Assembly: GCF_032854445.1 (NCBI RefSeq)
Contig: NC_088301.1
Location: 994,001 to 1,054,000, forward strand
Reading direction: 5' to 3'
DNA from: Liolophura sinensis
Taxonomy: Eukaryota > Mollusca > Polyplacophora > Chitonida > Chitonidae
DNA: 60,000 nt
The position numbers and the translations under genes are program-made. Below, in pieces: positions 35,300 to 47,149 of this stretch. The notes below the pieces were generated by a model that searched no databases, had not been told where the DNA came from, and was given only the letters and a program-made list of their open reading frames with translations. Position 1 is the first letter of the stretch. Each line of letters starts with the position of its first letter.

Positions 35300-36830
35300 G
35301 CTGTAATATTCCCCACTTGGTGATCTTGTCACACCTGTCTCCTTAAAATTCTCGTCCTTTAATCTTTCGTTACACAGCTCTGATTGCCAATATAACAGTT
35401 TCTGGAAGCGGCGTGAAGACGTCCGTGTCTACACTGTTCAACGGTTGTACGTGCGACTGATAGGGCTCTCGCGCTCTCGCTGACAGCTTAAACTCGTGTT
35501 GCGTGTTGGTAAATGCTTCACTGGCTGTCATAGGGGGGTCACTCATCCGTGGAGGTCGGCCTTCTGGTCCAATCTATTCACGGGAACTGAGGGAGAGAGG
35601 ACACCCGATAGATCTGATGTCTCCATACAATACACACTCATGAATATATATGTACGTTTTTGTGTGAACCGTGAAGAAAGCTGTAGACGCCAAAAGGTTT
35701 TGCTGTGTCACTGGTAGAATCCTCAGGACATGATATCAGCATGTCATTGCTAAGACTCCTTTAGTCAGACCAGAGCTACCACCTTAAATCATATATACTC
35801 TCTTCTTTTTATGACTGGTACATCTGCAAAAAAAAAAAAAACAAATAGGGTTTCTTCTTTCATACTGAAACAAAAGGTGATACAGAACAACGGTAAATCA
35901 ATAACAAAGGTCTCGGTTGGGCTGGGTTAATTAATTGCATAATAACTCGGCATTGTAAGAGTATTTAAAAGTTATGATCAACAGGTGCTTAATTACCTGC
36001 CCGAAATTATTTAATTAAGTAGGCTTAATGTGAATGAATACGTGGCTTTAAGAGACCAAACACATTTTCATATGGGAATGTAATTATGAAGAATAATGAC
36101 AGTTAAACACTCCTTACGTAAAGGTGTATTTGTGTCATTGGCCAATTTTAATTATATTTTCTCAGTTTATACACAAGTAATATAACTATGTCTTATCCTA
36201 ATTATAACTTAACGTATAATTGTTCTCAAATTAGATTAGTTGCAATCTGGTACAAATGATCCTTGTAATAGGATGAGAACAGTGAAGGCGACACTTATTT
36301 TCTTTTGATGACAGAGAGAACTACTTCCTTGTTCCTTGTCTGTGGTTTTTTTTCTCAGTCGTTGCTTTAAGTGCGTATACAATGGCACGAATACCCGTCC
36401 TTTAAGCAATAGCAATGTTTCCATTCAAAGTATTTTGTGGCATTATGTTTATCAGTGAGTTCGTTTGCATGCTCCTACATCTGTATGTACATGCATTAAA
36501 GACACTGGAGCATTCTTAGCGTGCCCATGGTAATGCAATGTGGGATCAAATTTATCCTTTGCTGGGAGAATAATATACATGCAGTTCGTTCTTACCTTCC
36601 ATTACGAATCGATTTATTGTTCCTACCTCCAGCACTCACATTCTATTAATCAATTATTTCTGATATTTATGAGCCTTTGCCAGCGATACATGTATTTTAG
36701 CTTTGTATCTAACCCACTGTATTTACCTAGTGACCTCAGCACTGGCAAATCTGTCTTTTACTGAACAGCGTCACCGAGTTCTGTTTCTGTGGCACGTTGT
36801 AACAAGCATACAAGACAATTTACTACCTGT
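35300..36830. other. Upstream region of gene A
   Basis: Expected site of the promoter and 5' untranslated region on the minus strand. A GC-richer patch at 35400-35600 (GGGCTCTCGCGCTCTCGCTG) could be the start region; no TATA box or initiator can be asserted. Confidence 0.35.
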
Positions 36831-36832
36831 CC

Positions 36833-37485
36833 ATGTGTGTGTAGGCCTATACTTAGTCCAGTGTCCCGGAATTCCATGTGTGTGTAGGCCTATACTTAGT
36901 CCAGTGTCCCGGAATTCCATGTGTGTGTAGGCCTATACTTAGTCCTGTGTCCCCGAATTCCATGTATGTGTAGGCCTATACTTAGTCCTGTGTCCCGGAA
37001 TTCCATGTGTGTGTAGGCCTATACTTAGTCCTGTGTCCCGGAATTCCATGTGTGTGTAGGGCTATACTTAGTCCTGTGTTCCCGAATTCCAAGTGTGTGT
37101 GTAGGCCTATACTTAGTCCTGTGTCCCGGAATTCCATGTGTGTGTAGGCCTATACTTAGTCCTGTGTCCCGGAATTCCATGTGTGTGTAGGCCTATACTT
37201 AGTCCTGTGTCCCGGAATTCCATGTATGTGTAGGCCTATACTTAGTCCTGTGTCCCGGAATTCCATGTGTGTGTAGGCCTATACTTAGTCCTGTGTCCCG
37301 GAATTCCATGTGTGTGTAGGGCTATACTTAGTCCTGTGTCCCCGAATTCCATGTGTGTGTAGGCCTATACTTAGTCCTGTGTCCCCGAATTCCATGTGTG
37401 TGTAGGCCTATACTTAGTCCTGTGTCCCCGAATTCCATGTGTGTGTAGGCCTATACTTAGTCCTGTGTCCCCGAATTCCATGTAT
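36833..37485. repeat. 43-bp minisatellite, about 15 copies (intergenic)
   Basis: Unit GTAGGCCTATACTTAGTCCT+GTGTCCCGGAATTCCATGTG+TGT. Continues without a break into the related 40-bp array. Confidence 0.94.
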
Positions 37486-38440
37486 GTACTCAGGTTATAA
37501 TTATGTGTCCCCGGAATTTCATGTGTACTCAGGTTATAGTTCTGTGTCTCGGAATTTTATGTGTGTACTCAGGTTATAGTTCTGTGTCTCGGAATTTTAT
37601 GTGTGTACTCAGGTTATAGTTCTGTGTCCAGGAATCGCATGTGTGTACTCAGGTTATAGTATGGTGTCGCGGAATCCCATGTGTGTACTCAGGTTATGGT
37701 ATGGTGTCTCGGAATTTCATGTGTGTACTCAAGTTATAGTTCTGTGTCTCGGAATTTCATGTGTGTACTCAGGTTATGGTACGGTGTCTAGGAATTTCAT
37801 GTGTGTACTCAGGTTATAGTCCTGTGTCCAGGAATCGCATGTGTGTACTCAGGTTATAGTATGGTGTCGCGGAATCCCATGTGTGTACTCAGGTTATGGT
37901 ATGGTGTCTCGGAATTTCATGTGTGTACTCAAGTTATAGTATGGTGTCTCGGAATTCCATGTGTGTACTCAGGTTATAGTTCTGTGTCTCGGAATTTTAT
38001 GTGTGTACTCAGGTTATAGTTCTGTGTCCAGGAATCGCATGTGTGTACTCAGGTTATAGTCGTGTGTCTCGGAATTCCATGTGTGTACTCAGGTTATAGT
38101 ATGGTGTCTCGGAATCCCATGTGTGTACTCAGGTTATGGTATGGTGTCTCGGAATTTCATGTGTGTACTCAAGTTATAGTATGGTGTCTCGGAATTTCAT
38201 GTGTGTACTCAGGTTATAGTATGGTGTCCTGGAATTCCATGTGTGTACTCAGGTTATAGTATGGTGTCCTGGAATTTCATGTGTGTACTCAGGTTATAGT
38301 TCTGTGTCTCGGAATTCCATGTGTGTACTCAGGTTATAGTCCTGTGTCCGGGAATTCCATGTGTGTACTCAGGATATAGTCCTTTGTCCGGGAATTCCAT
38401 GTGTGTACTCAGGTTATAGTCCTGTGTCCGGGAATTCCAT
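37486..38440. repeat. 40-bp minisatellite, about 24 copies, with higher-order units
   Basis: Unit GTGTGTACTCAGGTTATAGT+ATGGTGTCTCGGAATTTCAT. Blocks starting at 37601, 37801 and 38041 repeat the same order of variants (200- and 240-bp steps). Confidence 0.94.
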
Positions 38441-38564
38441 GTATACAAGTGAATGGCTTGAATGGGTTTTCAATCCTTCGACCTTCGTTTGTTTATTTTT
38501 TCTTAGTTTTCTGGGTATAAAAGGCGCATTTCAAAAAGGGTTGCATTTATTTATTTATTTTATG

Positions 38565-38783
38565 GGGGCCTCCTTGGCTCAGTTTGTTAGCGCGCTACGG
38601 CAGCGTAATGACCCAGTAGCCTCTCACCATTGCGGTCGCTCTCATCTTCTCACCAATGCGGATGGTCGTGGCTTTCCCCAGGCTCTGCCCGATTTCCTCC
38701 CACCATTATGCTGGCCGCCGTCGTATAAGTGAAATATTCTTGAGTACGGCGTAAAAACACCAATCAAATAAATAAATAAATAT
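38565..38783 (+). mobile_element. SINE, rearranged
   Basis: Head GGGGGCCTCCTTGGCTCAGT and the usual tail, but the middle is replaced by a second ATCTTCTCACCAATGCGGA, so the B-box region is missing. ATTTATTTT on both sides may be a target-site duplication. Confidence 0.8.
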
Positions 38784-38789
38784 TTATTT

Positions 38790-41700
38790 TGCGTGATATT
38801 TAAATAACATGTAGATAAACTGTAGGCTTGTCTTCTATGTGCCCAGTTAGGTGACCACTTGACTCCATGCCTATAACCTGTATACGTACGGTGAACTGAA
38901 TACGTTAGCAAAGCTTGTCAGTTTTAATGAGGTATACGCCATGTCGATTTAGTGGTACTACATGAATGAATATAATGGCTGGATTCACAGCCTGACAGTG
39001 GCATTGTACTATCGGCATTGTACTATTGGCGAAAAAGGCTACCATACATGTCATCGTAAGTATAGTGTACTCTGTATTTTACGGCGGACGATTGTTAACC
39101 GACTGTCTGGTCCGTTGTCTGGATTATTAGACTCACTCTATGTATTACAAAGTAGGTGACAGATTCTTTGTTATCGTTCTAGGCGGCGTAAAGTACGTGG
39201 AAATTCGATGACAATTCAATAATTCCGACACCACTTACTCAAATTATTAATACAGATCCTCAAAAGTAAAACCAAGAAGGGGAAGGGAGGACTGGGTCCG
39301 AACTCACGACCAATACAAAATGTTCCTCAAAACTAAACTACAACTCATTTCGTTTGTTGACAGAAATCTAGGTTAGGTTGCGATTGATCCAGTATACATT
39401 TAGCTACAGTAGGCCTATGCACATCGTAGTGGACGGAAAATAGGACGTCAGCTTCCCACAACGACATCAGCACTCAGAAGCTAATATAAACCTTCCCCTC
39501 GGGCTATATAACTACCACATTTACCTATTACTATGACAACTGACTTTGTTAAGATAATTTGCGTGTATTTTCACATCAATGAATCTGCAAGTCATGGTGA
39601 GTGCCCAAGGTGCATGACATGTTTGTTGTAGGGCTGGCTCAGTCTTGTTGACATACAAAGTTAGCCACTGCCATACATACACAAATTTACCTGTGTCTTG
39701 ATGCATGTAAACAAACTGATAACTGTATACATGCCAATGCATCGAGACTCACTAGCATTGGAGACTGGCTCCAGTGTGGTATCACATATTTTAATATTTG
39801 AAAGATTCACTACAGCTTATAATATATGTAGCACTCAGTATAGTTAATAAATAGATCCATCAATTTATACACTTTGATCGTCGATTTGAACGGCAGATGA
39901 GATTTGATCTGTTAGATTCACTAGCATTGCTGGATGTCCTTTTAAGGTCTCTATACAACCTGTGCATAGCCGACTCCTGTATGTTTGATGTGATGTAAGT
40001 CTGGTATCTGTTCAGAGACCGGGTAGAGCCGGAGCTGAGTACCACACCTTGTCATGGCCAAAAGCGGGGCGACTGCTTCCGGCCAGTGAGACCCAAAGGA
40101 AGACATGTGGGCATAGGTAATATAGCTGCTGGAGAGATACAAATATACTATGCACTTGATTTTCTGTTGTTTATGAGAAACAGGTAGATGAAGACGTACA
40201 CCTGCCTCGATGATTGAGCGGTACAGGTTCACCCCATTTATACCACCCAGGGACGTTTGTCTTTGCTATCTGTCTGGTTTCTTTCTCACGTGAAACCTGC
40301 ACATATACGATCCTTTAGTACTACCGGTACTCAAACTTTGAGCAATAAATAGTATACATGTGTAGTATATATTCCAAGCATTTTCAACTTATACTCGTCA
40401 CAAAACTGAAAAACAAATAGTGGAATCAAACAAACGTTAGTCATTCTCTAAATGTCACAGAGCAGTTCCCAATCATTCTGACCTTGTCACATTCTTCAGA
40501 ATTGATGATCAATATTCTCTTGCAGAATTAATTTGAGATTTTTTAAATCCTTATTTTCCAACAATTTGGTATTATCAAATGGATATTATGTCCCACACGT
40601 TATTTTCGACCTTTATATTTTATCCCCCGGTAGACGACAGCATGCTTGTTAAATAAAACAGTCCATAGTTATGATCTGTTACAGCTGGTTACTGCCTCAT
40701 ACATGGATGCGTACAGCTGCCGCACCGACATGTATATGCAATGACGAGCCAATATTTTCCTTACACACATGTATCGATCCAACGTTCGCTGAAATCAAAA
40801 AGCGTGAAGATGTTAAAGTACCTGATTTTTTATGAAAATTTAATCAATCGGCATTAAATGTCATCGCTTGTTTAATAGATTTTAAAGCATTGAAAGTGTT
40901 TTTAGAAACGCCAATGTTTTAACGCCTAGACGTATAATTGAGCAAAAAGTGAAACGGCAATGCTTCGAAACTTTTGTCATGACGGAGTTTCAATTTTTAA
41001 TAATTGCATCTGCAGAGAACAGAGAATTAGAACCCAGTACCTCACAACACCTGGCTTCAAACACCTTTGAAACGGTATCTGTTGTCAGGAACCATTTGTT
41101 GTCATGAACGAAGCCATTCATACGACTTCACAGTCATTCCAACTGTTAAGAATCACCCGCCAAAATAATTTTAGCTTTACTACGTTTAGGTGGGGCATTT
41201 GGCTTTAACTTTTTGCTTCTCCCACTTTGCATGAGCGAGGCGTATCACGATGATGTCTCCATGTAGCAAACCTGGCCCTGCGCAGACATGACTCCCTACC
41301 CAAATATAACGGGTCGACTAGCGCTTGGCTTTTCCTCATACATGCATGAGCGTCAAAGCCGTCACGTTTAAAAAGTAGGCATGGCAGGTAAAGGGGTCAG
41401 CTGCTTACCAGCACGAACTCAGAGAACGGTTTTGAAGATTGAGAGAGAACGTTGTTCCGAGAATCTCACTGAGGACATGCTGGTCAACGTTAGCACCAAT
41501 CTTGAAAAAAAAAAGCTAGTTAAAGTACTGGTATAACAGTATTTTTTAGGCAAATTGATCTGATAGGGGAGTTTCGATTTCGAACTTTTATCGATAAAGG
41601 TCGAAAAGGTTCAAATCTATCCTGTGACCTGTCACATTTACTATAGCATGTGCGTCTGAAAAAAAATTTCATAAAAAATAATTTAGACGAGACGAATGAT

Positions 41701-43430
41701 GGAGAAAACCGAGAAGCTGAACGTTTGGGAAGATGAAAAAGTCCCTAATAGAAAGAGGTGTAATATGTGCCTCTGGAACATGGTGAGACAAGTGATCGGT
41801 AAATTAATGTCAGCAAAAAGTTGGCTAACATTTTTTACAAGTCATATGACACAGTAGTACTGTTTTTACCTTTGACGACTAAAAACTTCCAACTAGAAAA
41901 TCCCCTACTGTTTTCCTTTTTATCTCTTGGTCATGTTTTTTGTTTTTTGTTTTTACTTGTTTTTTTTTTTTTTTTTTTTTTTTTGTTTTTTTTGGGGGTA
42001 CGTTTTCTTCGCTCAGTTTTTTTTTTTTGAGACATTATTTGCATTTTCACACCTTTCTGCTCGATGCCTCGTGGGATGCCCAGGATATGTGATAATTTGC
42101 AGGTGCTTGTCTCGTGCTACTCCAAACCCCTCCGGCAGCCCTGCTATATATACATGTATCAATAGTGATAAACCCATAAGTCATATATGGTGAATGTTTG
42201 GGTTTACCTTGAGGCGATTCACTGATTGGTCAATCCGTGTCATAAATAGTTTCGCCTATACGTTCACCACCAAGTCAGCTGTGTTGTAATCAAGTTATAA
42301 ACAGGAAAATTCCATCGCCTTATTAATTCTACATGTGCGCCTGTGTCACTATTTTCAACCACGTTGTATATTTATAATATATATATAGACCTGTAGACCT
42401 ATACAGATATGTGTGTGGAATGGCGGGGAAATCTATATTAGGAATATTACACTGGTGTTTTACTTATTAGACCTGTGAAAGGACCTCGGCGATCACACAG
42501 GTGTAGGCCTTTTGATAGGGTATAAACGTGCATAACAGATTGTCACAATATATTAAGAGATTTTATTTATTTATTTATTTATTTGATTGGTGTTTTACGC
42601 CTGGTTTTTCAACCCACCCTGCAGACATCAGGGCACATGTAGTTCTCATTCACAGAATCGCGTTTTGTGTAAAACAAAGTGATATATTGATAGTTATTTA
42701 TTCACTCAGAAATCGATCTGTATATCACAATTCATAACACTGAGTTGACGTTTCTCCAACAGCAAAAGTATAGACGGTTATACCAACACTTTTCGGCCTA
42801 AATTTTCCGGAAGCAGTCGAGGTTGTTTTCGTGGGGCAGCGCGTATGTAGGATCCAGGATGCAACCACTAGTACACCTCTCAGTCATTGGAAGCCACACT
42901 TAGATAAGGATACCGGCCGGTAGCTCATATTCTACGTAACTGCTTCTTCATTTTTTTAAATAAAACACAACCTCATGGAGGTAAATTTAGTGTATTTTTA
43001 TCAGACAGGATTTCCCTCACGCAATCACGAAGCAATGGAGAAAACTGGTAATGTATGTGAGTATCGAATTAAGACGTCAGGCAGAGACTGACCCTGCGGT
43101 TACACGAGGTCAACGATTAATAAGGGCTATACCTTCTGCCAGGAAATATATATCTTCCGTAGCACTGTTGTTTTCCTTCGTCTTAGTTCAATAAAAATTG
43201 TAGTGCTTTTACAGAATTTTTTCACCGCTTGCATTTGTCTATACAAAAAAGTAAAATAATAAGTTATACGTTAATAAAATGCTTAAAGCTACAAGAATTG
43301 GTAAAAAGCAATTGATTAGATGGCGATTATTGTCTGGCTGCTTCACAGGCAATCTAATTGACTGAATGATTACTGACGGACTGGCATGTACCTGGCGAAC
43401 CACTCGTACAACTGGTTGCTGCCTAGGATG
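38790..43430. other. Intergenic stretch, no secure gene
   Basis: Unique AT-rich sequence, a T-run (about 41960-41985) and a SINE tail. Two splice-bounded open segments (40016-40116 plus, 41409-41500 minus) are too weak to call. Confidence 0.45.
42561..42605 (-). mobile_element. SINE tail fragment
   Basis: Only TTTATTTATTTATTTATTTG and ATTGGTGTTTTACGCC are recognisable. Confidence 0.5.
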
Positions 43431-43435
43431 ATTGC

Positions 43436-43910
43436 CTATAAAACTGTTGGCTGACTGACGAACTGAATGGCCGAATCACTGAGGGACTGGCTAAGCGGCT
43501 GGGTAGTTGCTTGTAAAACTGATTGCTGACTGACGAACTGAATGGCCGAATCACTGAGGGACTGGCTAAGCGGCTGGGTAGTTGCTTGTAAAACTGGTTG
43601 GCTGACTAGCTGATTGAATGGCCGAATCACTGAGGGACTGGCCAGGCGGCTGGATAGTTGCTTGTAAAACTGGTTGGCTGACTAGCTGATTGAATGGCGA
43701 ATCACTGAGGGACTGGCCAGGCGGCTGGATAGTTGCTTGTAAAACTGGTTGGCTGACTAGCTGATTGAATGGCCGAATCACTGAGGGACTGGCCAGGCGG
43801 CTGGATAGTTGCTTGCAAAACTGGTTGGCTAACTAGCGGACTGAATGGCCGAGTGACTGGTGAGGGAATGATTTGGCGGCTGGATAGTTGCCCGTAAAAC
43901 TTGTTGGCTA
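43436..43910. repeat. 65-76-bp tandem repeat, about 6 copies
   Basis: Unit TTGGCTGACTAGCTGATTGA+ATGGCCGAATCACTGAGGGA+CTGGCCAGGCGGCTGGATAG+TTGCTTGTAAAACTGG; the first copies are shorter. Confidence 0.9.
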
Positions 43911-45682
43911 CAAGGCATATACGCACATATACTTAATAGCTTTATGACTTTTGGTACATAGGTTTTCTAGCCGGCCATATAGCTGACTGTAATGGCTGAT
44001 TGACTGGTTGACTGAATGACTGAATGACTGTTCAGCTACACGCTGCTAGCTGGGAAGGTGGCTAGTTAAGTATTTGATGTGCGATACGCGATTTATTTCC
44101 GGAAGAGATTATGCATATAAAATCTGTGCCTAAACTAGGTTCATCCGCGTGCGCCTTATTATGTAACACAACATTTCAAAGCAATGTGAAAATCAAACCG
44201 GAAGCGCTCTAATGAACGCAAGATATCCTCAAGGGAACTCTCCTACACGGAGGTCTAAAAAAATGCACCTGAGATGGATGGGTTGAGTGACAAAGGCCAA
44301 CTGCCTACCCCATGTATTTCACACATGGCTGCCAAGATGCTATATATATTAAAAGGAAGCCCAAAAGATAAAAAAAAACATTTTACATAGAAATTGTTAC
44401 TTTACAGTTTTTGCACACTTAAGTCCTTGACGGATGCACTTTGATATGCAAATTGTATTGATATAAATAGGCCTGCCTTATTACATTACAAGATGGTCAC
44501 AAAACTCTTGATTTCAAACGTTGGTTAATTCTATAACATCGAAAATCCATACTCTCTGACAAACATTGGCAAACCAATGTGACATGTAAACTATGGAAAT
44601 ATTTTGTTAAGGATTTTGAAAGAAACATGGGGGTACCATGAAAGGCTTTTAACCACATGGCATAAAGTTGGCTTACTGGCACTTGCATGTACTTTCAAAG
44701 GAGGTAATCAAAACACCTATTAAAACTACATGCAAATCATTTATACATCTTCTTCTTCTTAGATTTCGATTTTGTATTTTACGATTTATCTTATATGTGA
44801 TTAAATACATGAATCAACCATGATGCGGTGAGTTTTATGGGTCTTATTGATGTTGTGTTAAATACGATGTCTTCAGACACACACATTTTTCCTCTGATGA
44901 AACTTTTTGATGAAAAAAAATCTGAAAAAGAAGTAAATGTTATCTTCAACCGCCTAGATTGTATGCTCTTGGTTATTGTACTGTCACGGTTGAATTGTAT
45001 TTCTCTTTAACATTTCAGGTGTAGAGTTCACGTAAGATTAATCACGTTCAGCTCGATAATTAACGTGATCTCCAGTTCACACCATAACTGTCGATAGGAT
45101 GTGCTGAAAACCTTCATTTAAATGCACCTGGCCCCTCTCAGTGTCTGATCATTCTCCTGTGACGCCTAATTACGCCAATATACAGGTAGTTATCTCAAAG
45201 TGGTCTGTGGTAACCCAGATGGTATCAGTGACGTCACTTGCTTCAATGTTCATTCGTCGAATGCATTCACAGATCTATATGTGTAGGCATTTTGAATGAT
45301 ATAATCTATGTGTGCTGAGTCGCGAGAGTCTGAAGTCACATCACTTGTTCCAATACTGTTAGAGGAGACCACACATGAAGAAGACCGAGTCCCAAATGTA
45401 TTTTACCAGGTCGAAAAAATTCTTATTTTAAGAATTTTCGTATTATTTAAAATTCTAAAATAAAATAAATCAAACTATTTTCTGGACAGTGTTTAATGGT
45501 TTTTCACCTAACATAAAGTTCATACAATGATGTTTTCTTTGCTTTTAAATCACAAATTAAATGACCTCCAACAATCCGAAATGTTCACCAATATGTGAAC
45601 TGTCCAGTTAACAGAGACCGACTCTATGACTGTCGAGCTCACTTGTCAATTAACATACCTCTACTTAAGTGGAAGACCTGTT

Positions 45683-45762
45683 GGCCGAGAGGTCAAGACA
45701 GTCACGAGAGGTCAAGACAGTCACGAGAGGTCAAGACAGCCACGAGAGGTCAAGACAGCCAG
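45683..45762. repeat. About 18-bp repeat, 4 copies
   Basis: GAGAGGTCAAGACAGTCAC variants. Confidence 0.88.
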
Positions 45763-45779
45763 CTTACACGTATTGTTGG

Positions 45780-46105
45780 CAATTATAGGTCGTACATTCA
45801 GAACTATATAGGTATTATATTCAGAATTATTGTGGCTTGTCCAGAATTCTATGTCGTATATTCAGAATTAAAGGTCCATTATTCAGAATTCTATGTCATA
45901 TATTCAGACTTAAAGGTCATATATTGATAATCATAGGCCGTATATTCAGAATTACATAGGTAGTATATCCAAAATTATGTATAGTAAATTGAGACTTTTA
46001 TGTCGTATATTCAGAATTATAGGTCGTATATTCAGAATAATAGGGCGTATATTCAGAATTATAGGTCGTATATTCAGAATTATAGGTCGTATATTCAGAA
46101 CTCAC
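45780..46105. repeat. About 22-bp repeat
   Basis: Unit AATTATAGGTCGTATATTCA+GA, degenerate at the left and regular from 46000. Confidence 0.88.
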
Positions 46106-46304
46106 ACTGCATGCCTCAGGTCAGTTTTCAGGACAAGAATCTGCTATATCCAGAAAGGTAAATCACATATAACGATTTTACTGTTATTTAAATCACTTTC
46201 TAAACGGCTATCTGTCTGTAATCTCATGGTGCACAATTGTCCGACACACCTATTTGGTGAGAATTGTACAACAGGCCGCATCAGTAACTACTTATACAAA
46301 CCTC

Positions 46305-46645
46305 ACGAATGGCACTACTGTTTACTGGAGGAGATATGGCACTACTGTCTACTGCACGAGATATGCCACTACTGTCTACTGGAGGAGATAGGGCACTACT
46401 GTCTACTTCAGTAGATATGGCACTACTGTCTACCGGAAGAGATATGCCACTACTGTCTACCGGAGGAGATATGGCACTACTGCCTACTGCAGGAGATGTG
46501 GCACTACCGTCTACTGCAGGAGATATGACACTACTGTCTACTGCAGGAGATATGGCACTACCGTCTACTGCAGGAGATATTGCACTACCGTCTACTACCG
46601 TCTACTGGAGGAGATATGGCACTACCGTCTACTGGAGGAGATAAC
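46305..46645. repeat. 27-bp minisatellite, about 12 copies
   Basis: Unit GAGATATGGCACTACTGTCT+ACTGGAG; multiple-of-3 period, open frames are artefacts. Confidence 0.92.
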
Positions 46646-46976
46646 AGATTTGGCCACTATAATATACATGTGCATACGTTTAAAGCGAGTTGCTTTTAAC
46701 AATTTACGCCCCGCATAATGCAGTTTAAAAGCATGTCATATAGCCAATGCTTTGCATATGACGACCTCGTGTACAGGGCATATCTTATCAATCAATAACA
46801 CTAGCTTTTTGTCTTTCTCTGCATACATGCATGCGCGGGGCACAAATCGGTACAGTTCCCATTTCAATTGTCTATGCACTACTCTCCAGACTGAGGATAC
46901 AATATGTGACGATATACTTATGTGATCCTGAAAAAAAGTACGTTTCTGCCTCTGGAAGTGCTCGGTAAAAACTAAC

Positions 46977-47146
46977 CTGTAACTGACATTGTGTGGTCAC
47001 CATGTGAAGATGACAAATGGCCGGAGAATTTACTCTCTGTGTGGCCTTGCATGGAGATCACACCATCCATCAAAAACTGATGAAGAGTAGATCGATATCT
47101 GTGTACAGTTACAGTGTCACCGACACACCCCGGACATTCGCGACAA
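46977..47146 (-). CDS. Isolated probable exon of an unidentified gene
   Basis: 170 bp bounded by a good acceptor (cagttctttcag) and donor (GTTACAG|gttagt). One frame is open throughout (56 codons, one base over at each end), begins CRECPGCVGDTVTVHRYR and ends SSSHGDHTMSVT, with normal amino-acid composition unlike the surrounding AT-rich DNA. I do not recognise the family. No partner exon could be joined to it with confidence. It could belong to a minus-strand gene lying between gene A and the LTR element, or be part of an old repeat. Confidence 0.4.
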
Positions 47147-47149
47147 CTG

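Noticed and set aside
40016-40116. Possible plus-strand exon (acceptor gtatctgttcag, donor CATAG|gtaata)
   Set aside because: Two frames are open, no partner exons, no recognised family; such signals arise by chance at this size.
41409-41500. Possible minus-strand exon (acceptor tttttttttcaag, donor GTGCTG|gtaagc)
   Set aside because: Good splice sites but only 92 bp, phase incompatible with the orphan exon at 46977-47146, no family match.
41927-42030. Phe-rich frame
   Set aside because: Simple translation of a long T-run.
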